DNA from: Rapana venosa
Taxonomy: Eukaryota > Mollusca > Gastropoda > Neogastropoda > Muricidae
Reading direction: 5' to 3'
Assembly (NCBI GenBank): GCA_028751875.1
Contig: CM054153.1
Coordinates: forward strand, 28,076,331 to 28,140,330
DNA: 64,000 bases
Under the pieces are notes generated by a model, which was not told the DNA's origin, did no database searches, and was given only the letters and a program-made list of their open reading frames with translations. The translations under genes and the position numbers were made by a program. Positions 55,961 through 64,000 of this stretch are shown one piece after another; the stretch's first letter is position 1, and each line of letters opens with the position of its first letter.

Positions 55961-56778
55961 ACAAACGCAGCAACGGAAGGTTGTTCAACACAGTCTCTAC
56001 CCGTATCCCTCTACACATTCACCTTCAAACATACACATAACAAGTTATTCACCTCCTCCTCCTTCCTCCTCCTCATCAACAACAACAACAATAACAACAA
56101 CAACAACAAAAAGCCACCGTATTCTAATAATGTCTTCTGCAGCAGTGCAACAGTGTAGAGAACGGACGGTGAAAAGAGACAACAATCAGTGAGAGTCAAC
56201 TCATCTGCAGAATGGGTGAGTGTGGAGGGATGGGGGGGGGGGGGGGGGGGGGGGTGGGGGTGTAGGGAGCAGTGTAGGCGTAGAAACTGGATCTGAAGGC
56301 GGGAGAGAGAAAGAAACCACACCACCACGCGCCGAGGCGTGAGAAACACGAGGGGAGGTGAGGGGAGAGAAGTGGGGAGAGAAGACGGAGAGAGAGTAGC
56401 CAGTGAGAGAGGTAGCATCCGAAGAGGCCGAGAGCAACGGGGGAGGGGGTCGAAGCACACAGAGACAGAGATAGACCCGCACAGCCACTCAGACAGACTA
56501 AGAAAGACTAGCTGACAAGTACAAACGCAGCAGGGAAGGTGTTCAACACAGTCTCTACCGTACCCTACACATTCACCTTCAAAATACACATAACGGTTAT
56601 TCACCTCCTCCTTCCTCCTCCTCCTCATCATCATCACAACAACAACAACAGCAACAACAACAACAACAAAAAGCCACGGTATTCTATAATTGTCTTCTGC
56701 AGCAGTGCAACAGTGTAGAGAAAACACAGGATGAAAAGAGACAAGGACTTGATGCAGTAAACCAAGAGCAATCAGTGG
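55911..56778. repeat. Tandem duplication, unit about 280 bp, period about 555-570 bp
   Basis: 55911-56191 and 56482-56778 share CAGCCACTCAGACA, ACAAACGCAGCA, GTTCAACACAGTCTCTACC, ATTCACCTTCAAA, an AAC-triplet block, AAAGCCAC, TGTCTTCTGCAGCAGTGCAA and AAAAGAGACAA. Each is followed by a poly-G tract. About 290 bases of unrelated sequence lie between them. Confidence 0.85.
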
Positions 56779-56805
56779 GGGGAGGGGGGGGGGGTGGGGG
56801 GGGGA

Positions 56806-56995
56806 GCAGGGTAGCCTTAGTGGTTAGAGCGTTGCGCTCCCGATTCTGACGGCCTAGGTTCGAGCCGCCACCACCGCCGCCACCACCACCACCGGAATGC
56901 TCCGTTTAAGGGAATAATTATTTTCCCTGGAGTTGACATCAGTACTGACTGACTCAGTAACCCAGTAGAGGGTGACACGGAGGGAAAGGCTAGTA
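56806..56995 (+). mobile_element. SINE family A head, with internal (CCA/CCG)n
   Basis: A-box region TAGCCTTAGTGGTTAGAGCG, then TTGCGCTCCCGATTCTGACG, a B-box start GGTTCGAG broken by a CCACCG triplet expansion (56867-56892), then CCGTTTAAGGG, CCCTGGAGTTGACATC and AGTACTGACT. Core and tail are absent. Confidence 0.75.
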
Positions 56996-57049
56996 GATAG
57001 TTGGTTACCCTACAGGGGTTACCCGTAGGGAAAAGGTTATAAAGGGAAA

Positions 57050-57217
57050 GGACGGACGCTATAGCCAAGTGGTTACGGCCAATCCACTTCGATCCCATGG
57101 GTCCATGAAGTCGTGGGTTCGAATCCCGGCGGCGTCGGGGGAATTAAGGGTGTGGATTTTTACGATATCACAGGTCAACTTACAGTGCAGACTGCCAAGG
57201 TCTTAATTCCCTTTGTG
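57050..57217 (+). mobile_element. SINE family D, tRNA-derived
   Basis: Head ACGCTATAGCCAAGTGGTTA and B-box GTCGTGGGTTCGAATCCCGG, body GATATCACAGGTCAAC and TGCAGACTGCCAAGG, tail TTAATTCCCTTTGTG. The second copy is at 60003-60172 on the minus strand. Confidence 0.85.
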
Positions 57218-57352
57218 ATTCAGATTCAAATTCAGAATATTTTATTGCCATTTCAGTCATGTAGACTTATTTGACACAACAAACACATCAATTATAATTA
57301 TCTATTTTGGCTAAAAGCGATGTACACTAAAAACATGTTGCATTCTACTTCT
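57218..57352 (-). mobile_element. LINE 3'-end fragment L5
   Basis: On the minus strand it ends TGGCAATAAAATATTCTGAA and then TGAATT/TGAATC units, the AATAAA-plus-tandem-hexamer end. Its 5' side meets (GT)n. Confidence 0.6.
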
Positions 57353-57355
57353 CTT

Positions 57356-57357
<2 letters not shown>

Positions 57358-57435
<78 letters not shown>

Positions 57436-57442
57436 TGTATGC
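57358..57442. repeat. (GT)n array
   Basis: About 75 bases of pure GT, then GTAT variants. Confidence 0.96.
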
Positions 57443-57522
57443 AGAGGATTAAATATGTACGTTTATGATTCCATAACTATTGTCAGCGCTCGATAGGTTA
57501 CGGAAACAAGAGATTACCCAAC

Positions 57523-57638
57523 AGACATCCCCGAAGTCGGAATGCGGCTACCTTCGTGGTGGACAAACGGTCGATCGCATACGCAAAATCTCACCTTTAG
57601 TGAATGAACCTCGCAGCTCTAGCCGAGGCACGAAAAAA
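57523..57638 (+). mobile_element. SINE family B tail fragment
   Basis: ACATCCCCGAAGTCGGAATG, CGGCTACCTTCGTGG, CGCATACGCAAAATCTCACC, GAACCTCGCAGCTCTAGCC and GAGGCACGAAAA. A four-base GAAT duplication precedes GAACC. Confidence 0.88.
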
Positions 57639-57639
57639 T

Positions 57640-58380
57640 AGGAGGGAAGAAATGACAGTACATCAAACATAAACAAAAGAAGGCAAAACACATAACAGAC
57701 TTAAAAACAAAAAAGGCAAAGCTAAAAGCACTGAAAAGGAGAACTTATGCACACCAAAAGTTAAGCAAAAACCAAAAAAAAACTACCCTTCATGAAAAAA
57801 AAAATCACTGGAAAACAAATCTAACTGAAAAATAAAAGCAAGAAGGACTAGACTGACAATCCATCATCAAAACCAACAGCGACAAGGGTGGAACTGAAGT
57901 GCATCAATAGAAGCCATGGCTTTGAAGTAAGAAGAAGAAGAAGCAGAAGAAAAAAATACCACAAATACACAAAATACAGTAATATACCCCCAAAAATACA
58001 ATCGCAATCGACGTCATCATTTATCAAAACAGACAATACCGTCTTACATCACAAGAACCCACTTCCTCCCCTATCCAAAAAAAAGGAAAAGAATTTTTTA
58101 AAAAGCAAAAATAAAAACAAACAAAAAAAAAAAAGCAGTAAATCAACATAGAGATGAAACATACCAAAACAACAGCGTGACATGACAAGAACTACAAAAG
58201 CCCCAAAACAAAAAGAAAAACAAACCAAAAAAACTCAAACAAAAAACTCAATAAAGCAAAAACAACAACTCTCCACCCCAATCCTACCAAGCAACAACAA
58301 ATGCACAAACTAACAAAACAACGTACAGCATCACGCACACACACAACGTCAAAAACAAAACTTTTAATAAATACACACTC
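57640..58380. other. A-rich sequence, no gene recognised
   Basis: High A content with AAAAC and CAAAAA runs. Lys-rich frames reflect composition. Contains an AGAAGAAGAAG patch at 57930. Confidence 0.45.
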
Positions 58381-58440
58381 TCTCTCCTCTTCTCTTCTTC
58401 TTCTCTCCTCTCTCGAGCCTCTCTCTCTCTCTCTCTCTAA
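58380..58440. repeat. (CT)n tract
   Basis: CTCTCC/TTC-type imperfect CT tract. Confidence 0.85.
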
Positions 58441-58839
58441 AATCTTGACAACAAACATGACAAACAAACAAATAACGTAAAAAAAACAAACATACACCTA
58501 ACCTCACAACCAACTCTCAAACCTCTACCCTGCAAAAAAAAGTAAAAAAAACCAACCAACCACCAACAAACCACCCACCAACCACAAAAAAATCAAAAAC
58601 CCAGATCATCATTCATCGCTGAAGCAGAACAACCACAGCGCGCGCGCCCACGCACGCACGACCACAACATCAAACACCCAGCATCACACACCACAACACC
58701 ACACCACGCCACACCACCACCACACACACACCACAACACACACACAACTAGAGAAGACAAAAAGAAAAGAAAGACAGACAGACAAAAGCAAGGAAGAAAG
58801 CATCATCTGTGAGTAGTGGTGGTGGTTGCTGCTGCTGCT

Positions 58840-59225
58840 GTGTGTGTGTGTGTGTGTGTGTGTGTGTTGTGTGTAGTTGTGCTTGTGAATGGACCAGGAA
58901 CATGACAGCCTACATCTTCCTTTCATCCTCAGAACACGTGTTGTCAAGTGTGGGTGCCCTCCCTAGGCATCCACAGCTCTTCTTCCCTCCCTCCATCCTC
59001 CTCCTCGCCTCCTCCTCTTCATCCTTCCCCTCTTCCTCCTCTTCTCCTGCCTCCTCCTCTTCATCCTTCCCCTCTTCCTCCTTCTTTCTCCTCCTCATTC
59101 CATCTCTTCAGCCTTCCCCTCTTCCTCCTTCTTCTCCTCCTTCTCCATCTTCATCTTTCTCCTCCTCCTCCTCCTCAATCTCTCCTCCTCATTCTTCTCC
59201 TCTTCATCCTCCTACTTCTCCTTCG
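58840..59225. repeat. (GT)n and (CCT/TCC)n tracts
   Basis: (GT)n at 58840-58867. CCTCCT/TTCCTC triplets at 58985-59225 form a polypyrimidine tract with a 42-bp internal duplication around CTCCTCTTCATCCTTCCCC. Confidence 0.88.
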
Positions 59226-59416
59226 CCTCTTCATTTATAAAAAAAATTCTGCACAGCTGCGCGAAGACTTCATGTGGAGCTTTAGAATAGACATTGAAAA
59301 AAAAGGTAGGGTGGGGGTGGGGGGTGAGGCTTAAAAAGATTCATTGACTTGAAACAGGGTAAAAAGATTGTGCTGTTTTGAACAGTGGCTTTTTCTTTCT
59401 TTTTTGTTTTATTTAA

Positions 59417-59431
59417 TCTCTCTCTCTCTCT

Positions 59432-59480
<49 letters not shown>

Positions 59481-59535
59481 CTTCTCTCTTCTCTCTCTCT
59501 TCTCTCTCTCTCTTCTTCTTTCTTTCTTTCTTTTC
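59417..59535. repeat. (CT)n/(TCTT)n array
   Basis: CT array with regular TT interruptions. Confidence 0.93.
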
Positions 59536-59702
59536 TCTCGTACACAAGCTTTCAATTATTCTACTCCAGCGAATGTCTAAAATCTAGGCATTGAAATTCA
59601 CAACACACATAATATCTACCTAATCCAAGGAGGGCAGATTCTTGCTCTTTTTTGGTAGGGGAGGATGGGGGGGAGGGAGGGGTTGTTTCTTTCTGTTTTT
59701 GT

Positions 59703-59810
59703 TTCACTCCTCGGCTAGAGCTCTGTAGGTTCACCAATGGTGAGATTTTGCGGCGTGCGACCGTTTTTACCCGCCTTGAAGGTAGCCGCATTCCGACTTC
59801 CGGGATGTAT
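59703..59810 (-). mobile_element. SINE family B tail fragment
   Basis: CTCCTCGGCTAGAGCTCTG, AGGTTCACCAATGGTGAG, GCGTGCGACCG and GGTAGCCGCATTCCGAC. Confidence 0.88.
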
Positions 59811-59904
59811 GCTGGGTATGTTCGCGTTTCCCGTAGTGACCCATCGAACGCTGACATGAATTACGGGATTTTTAACGTGTATATTTGATCTTCTGCAAGT
59901 GTGT

Positions 59905-59924
59905 ATATGTTATATAATATATAT

Positions 59925-59996
<72 letters not shown>

Positions 59997-60003
59997 TATA
60001 TAC
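59905..60003. repeat. (TA)n array
   Basis: About 100 bases of TA with periodic TATTATA/TAATA steps. A SINE-D copy ends on it. Confidence 0.95.
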
Positions 60004-60172
60004 GAAGGGAATTAAGGTACTGACAGGTCTGCATTGGTTTTGAAGTTGACCCTGGAGATGGTAATAATCCCCAACGTTATATTCACCAGACGCCACTGAG
60101 ATTCGAACCTATGACTTCATCGACTCATGGGACTGAAGTCACACGGCCTTAAATCACTGACTATAGCGTCTG
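60003..60172 (-). mobile_element. SINE family D, second copy
   Basis: In reverse: AAGGGAATTAAGGTACTG, ACAGGTCTGCATTGG, TGAGATTCGAACCTATGAC (reversed B-box) and CACTGACTATAGCGTCTG. Shares head and tail with 57050-57217. Confidence 0.85.
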
Positions 60173-60209
60173 ACATTTGTTTTTGAATGGTCATAGGGAC
60201 ACCTACTCC

Positions 60210-60260
60210 TTGATAATAATAATGATAAATGGAACTTATATAGCGCTATATCTTGCAAAG
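60210..60260 (-). mobile_element. Possible retroelement 3' terminus (AAT)n-TATATAGCGC
   Basis: AATAATAATGATAAATGG and CTTATATAGCGCTATA. On the minus strand this is a short hairpin (TAGCGCTATA) followed by ATT triplets, an arrangement common at metazoan LINE/SINE 3' ends. The extent of the element is unclear. Confidence 0.35.
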
Positions 60261-60425
60261 ACAAATCAAAGCGCATGCATTCAACCTAATCTTTACACAG
60301 TCATACAACCAATGACAAATAATCAATAGTTTAAACAAATAGATATTACCAAACATGGTACGTTGCAGACCAAATCTTTAAGGATGTACAAAGATAGGCA
60401 CTTGACGTCGGGGAAATAAGGTCAG

Positions 60426-60765
60426 GTCCCCCGTGGGGATGCCAGGGCCTGTCAGTATAAGTAACATCCCCACCTTCTGGGAATTCTGTGCTAGAAATTT
60501 CCTCTTTTCTATCCCTCTCTTTGTTTCTGCCTTGTTCCTTTTCTTTCTGTCACCTCCTTCTTGTCTATTTTCTGCCGTCATTGTCAATACGTCTGCCTCC
60601 CCCCCCCCCCCCCCCCCCCCCCAAGAAAGACTTAAAAGATAACAATTCTCTCTTGTGATGCCGAAGTCGGATGCGCTGAGCCTGACTTGTCAGGCGCTTA
60701 ACGGCAGCGTGACGCATTTTCGCTCATAATAACAGACAACAATAGTTGCTGTCTGAGCGCTCGAC
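60426..60765 (+). mobile_element. Repeat family E, contiguous reference copy
   Basis: Starts with the small palindrome CCCCCGTGGGG, then ATGCCAGGGCCTGTCAG, CCACCTTCTGGGAATTC, a C/T-rich stretch, poly-C (60599-60622), TTAAAAGATAACAATTCTCT, GCCGAAGTCGGATGCGC, GGCGCTTAACGGCAGCGTG and ACGCATTTTCGCTCATAA. About 340 bases, no ORF, no tRNA-like boxes. Classification is open. Confidence 0.85.
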
Positions 60766-60889
60766 AAAAAAGATAAGGTCAGGAATGAATATGAAAGGCA
60801 GAACAGAAAAAAAGAAAAGCTTTAGAGACTGACAAAGGTGGCATGATAAGAAAAAAAGGGAAAATTCCAAAGCGACCTAGCTGAAAATT

Positions 60890-61550
60890 TGACCGCTCTC
60901 GTGGCTGCCCTCCCCCCCCAAAAAAAACCCCAACAACAACAACAAAAAACCAAGACTACCTTTGGTTTAAATAGACCATATTCAGAAATGAGCATAAACA
61001 TTGAAAACAAACAGCATTTTGGAATCATAGCAACAGCACCTTTAATTTCACTCTGCGATACTCTACTACTGAGGAATGAATGCCTTTTGTTCTTAAAGAA
61101 TGACGAGCAAAAGGGTATAACATTTATTCTGGACACACTCCTTAATGGAGCATGGAGAAACAAGAAATGGTTTTTTTTTTAAAAAGAATAACCCATGCAA
61201 AATCTTCTTTCATAGAATACAAGTTTCTAACAAAAAGAAGGGAATGCAATATGCATCTGGACACAGTCATGTGCTTTGGGCTTCCCTCCCTGTCACGCAT
61301 TTAAGACTTTGCAGTTCGTGCGTGGCATAAGATAACGTTGCCACAATAACCCACTTTCTTTCACCGAAACGTAGGGCCTTATATTAACGGATTAACGTCA
61401 ACACCTGCCTGCACTTTCAAAAGAGAAGACATACAACAAAAATCGACGTGATTGGGGTACAGTGGTATTTCACGTGCAGTGATGACACCCCGGGTATGTC
61501 AGTCGTGGACATGAGACAGACTGACTTCTCTCTTCACTCCTTAAGGAGTC
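60890..61550. other. Unique-looking sequence, no gene recognised
   Basis: A 97-codon plus-strand frame crosses 60889-61182 but starts in CAACAACAA repeats and shows no domain. Otherwise balanced composition. Confidence 0.35.
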
Positions 61551-61551
61551 A

Positions 61552-62059
<508 letters not shown>

Positions 62060-62534
62060 ACCAAACTGCAGCACTGGCACTGAAATTTTCAAGCTGTGTG
62101 TCTCTTGGGCCAGCTGTACCGGGCGCGCCCCATGTCTCTGCAGGATGCACGTGGCATGCTGGGCAGGGTCCTGTCAGCTATACCACCAGTTACTGCTGAC
62201 CTTGTCTCCCTTCCCCTCCCCTTCCCCACCCCAAAGTCGGAAGTGTTTTTAGCGTGTGTGCAAAATGTTTCACATACGTTGGCTCACGGTTTGTAGTCTC
62301 ATCTAAGGGTCTTCCTAGAGAGTCCCTCTACAAGAGTGAAACACGAAGTTCGTTTCCCAAAAACAGCCCTTCTTTCCCAAGCTCAGGTTCCAGACAACTG
62401 TCTCAGAAAAGCACAAGGTAAATGTACACGCACACAACACATGCTTGTCATTTTTTTCCCCACGTTAGTTCAACGGTCTTTTTTTTAAATGATGAAATAT
62501 TCAAGCACATTTTGAGAAGTCTTTTCTTTTTTTC

Positions 62535-62638
62535 TCGTTCTTTGGCTAAAGCTCCGAGGTTCACCAATGGTGAGACGTTGTGTATGCAACCGCTTTTACC
62601 CACCATGAAGGTAGCCGCATTCCGATTTCGGGTATAAG
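62535..62638 (-). mobile_element. SINE family B tail fragment
   Basis: CGTTCTTTGGCTAAAGCTCC, GAGGTTCACCAATGGTGAG, GTATGCAACCG and GGTAGCCGCATTCCGAT. Confidence 0.87.
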
Positions 62639-62692
62639 TATTTATACTTCAAGGACATTTTGCACCTATTTTTCACGAAGCTCTAAAGCCTG

Positions 62693-62694
<2 letters not shown>

Positions 62695-62767
<73 letters not shown>

Positions 62768-62776
62768 GTCTCTTTC

Positions 62777-62830
<54 letters not shown>

Positions 62831-62831
62831 A
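62695..62831. repeat. (TCTA)n-(CT)n-(TCTA)n array
   Basis: TCTA tetramers flank a CT dinucleotide core at 62731-62775. Confidence 0.95.
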
Positions 62832-62839
62832 GTATGTAA

Positions 62840-63255
62840 ATAGTCCCTCAACCCGTCTCCCTCTCCCATTTCCGACCAATTTCCACTCTCACCAACTCTT
62901 CGACTATAACATGCATCAATTTTCATGATATTCACATACATAAAAACTTGCAAACACAACTTTTCGTCTGCCTTGTTTCGGAAGTTGTTCAGACTTTTCG
63001 CTTTTCGCGCGTAATGTGGCCCACCTAGAACTGAATTCATCAAACTGACATATTTGGCAAAAGGGAATACATTTTCCTATTCCTGTTTCTATCTAGCCTT
63101 GAGGACAACAGAAAGTTTGTGAACAGTTTTAGACAATTACCCAAAATGGCAGTCGAGCCATTATGATAGATTGGATGGAGAACAAGTGAACAAAATGCAC
63201 TAAGTTTTGACAACAAGGCTGATCGACAAAATAGACACAACGGTTTAGATCACAT
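62840..63255. other. Unique-looking sequence, no gene recognised
   Basis: Balanced composition. No frame above 75 codons and no known motif. Confidence 0.35.
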
Positions 63256-63267
63256 TACATTACTCGA

Positions 63268-63377
63268 TACATACATACATACATACATACATACATACAT
63301 ACATACATACATACATACATACATACATACATACATACATGCATACATACATGTGAGTGTGTGTTTGTAAGCACATG

Positions 63378-63408
<31 letters not shown>

Positions 63409-63455
63409 TTGTAAGCGCGTGTGTGTAAGTGTGTGTGAGTGAGAGAGAGAGAGTA
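63268..63455. repeat. (TACA)n, (GT)n and (GA)n
   Basis: TACA tetramers (63268-63350), then GT with GCGC variants and a short GA tract. Confidence 0.95.
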
Positions 63456-63620
63456 TGCAAGAAAGAGGACAAGAGTGTATTATTGGTATTTTTTTTTTTA
63501 ATAAGCATCTTTTGGGGACTTTTTTTGGAGCGGAGGAAATGATGGTATCTGCAGAAATAACAATAGTGTAACCGTGGTATCGTGAATTATGCATACGTAC
63601 ATGTATATTTTTTTTCCTAG

Positions 63621-63908
63621 AACAAAAGTAAACGCATCAGAGCTTCAATCTTTCTGAAGTATAACAAAAGCCATACCACAAAAAAACATACACCACTTTC
63701 TTACACCAAACCCTTAACCACTGCTGTATCTGACATGACAGCTCCCAACACTAACTTACCATTTTCTCCCCCAAAGACCGTGACAAAAACCAGACCTGGC
63801 AATATTTCTGTTCGCAAAAAAATGACACCAGGCCCTAGTGCAAGTATGCATGCAGGCATGCACCCTGATCCATACACCAGTGTTATCCTATTGTCTGGCA
63901 TTCAGTGA
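63621..63908 (+). CDS. Candidate terminal exon, product unknown
   Basis: A plus-strand frame is open for 95 codons, from directly after a splice-acceptor-like sequence (TATTTTTTTTCCTAG, AG at 63619-63620) to TGA at 63906-63908. There is no simple repeat inside. The peptide is Pro/Thr/Ser/Lys-rich (for example PNTNLPFSPPKTVTKTRPGN and MTPGPSASMHAGMHPDPY), like a disordered protein tail. It has no usable upstream ATG, so it would have to be spliced. No AATAAA is visible before the window ends. A 66-codon minus-strand frame overlaps it and looks less protein-like. It may be chance. Confidence 0.2.
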   Translation, partial: NKSKRIRASIFLKYNKSHTTKKHTPLSYTKPLTTAVSDMTAPNTNLPFSPPKTVTKTRPGNISVRKKMTPGPSASMHAGMHPDPYTSVILLSGIQ

Positions 63909-63967
63909 AACGGTGTCTGCTAGGCCTGCCTTTTCTCCAAACTGTATCCTAATCGTTGCATGTTTTG

Positions 63968-64000
63968 CGAAAGTTGTCTGAACTTGCAGACAAACTTTCG
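63968..64000. other. Short inverted repeat at window end
   Basis: CGAAAGTTGTCTG and CAGACAAACTTTCG pair with one bulged base around a six-base loop. It is cut off by the window edge, so larger arms cannot be excluded. Confidence 0.6.

Noticed and set aside
60889..61182. 97-codon plus-strand frame
   Set aside because: Begins in CAACAACAA repeats and an A-rich run, ends in poly-Phe, and shows no recognisable domain.
63701..63901. 66-codon minus-strand frame beginning MPDNRITL
   Set aside because: No domain. The overlapping plus-strand frame has a splice-acceptor-like start and more protein-like composition, and neither is certain.

Overview
This window looks like intergenic or intronic DNA from a large, repeat-dense metazoan genome, most likely a marine gastropod mollusc. 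The evidence is the SINE families, the non-LTR retrotransposon C-termini and a diverged protein family of mollusc type. The species call is an inference. There is no operon-like or prokaryotic organisation. I find no CRISPR array, no rRNA and no stand-alone tRNA gene; every tRNA-like promoter seen is the head of a SINE. Most long open frames are translations of (CT)n, (GA)n, (GAA)n, (ACT)n, (CA)n or poly-C/poly-G tracts and are not genes.

Layout. 0-2.4 kb: pyrimidine/purine microsatellites, then a broken LINE 3' end. 3.0-4.4 kb: the only gene-like region, a single-exon frame (ATG at 3284) with one in-frame TGA and a poly(A) signal at 4382. 4.7-18 kb: SINE copies between an (ACT)n array, two kilobase-scale polypurine tracts, GA/GACA arrays and a 1.3-kb minisatellite at 12.1-13.5 kb that a SINE interrupts. 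18.3-24.3 kb: A-rich, homopolymer-inflated, low-quality sequence in which only blurred SINE copies can be read. 25.7-36.6 kb: two copies of one 5-kb segment on either side of a run of exactly 500 N, most simply unmerged overlapping contigs or haplotigs. Each copy carries a SINE the other lacks. 37-64 kb: mixed repeats, including a near-perfect 256-bp foldback at 38.96-39.21 kb, a 5'-truncated LINE at 41.9-43.0 kb, a GA-derived minisatellite at 43.5-44.2 kb, many SINEs, and a possible terminal exon at the far right.

Mobile DNA ties the window together. Two SINE families (A and B here) have different heads and tails but share a central core, so they form a core-sharing superfamily. Several LINE 3' ends finish with an AATAAA-like signal and a short tandem repeat. 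Five of them abut (TC)n on the same strand, and four are flanked by (TC)n on both sides, which suggests insertion into (TC)n microsatellites. In several places a microsatellite has grown inside a SINE at a matching internal site. No previously undescribed protein-coding system is visible. The most novel candidates are the (TC)n-associated LINEs, the core-sharing SINE pair and the foldback element.
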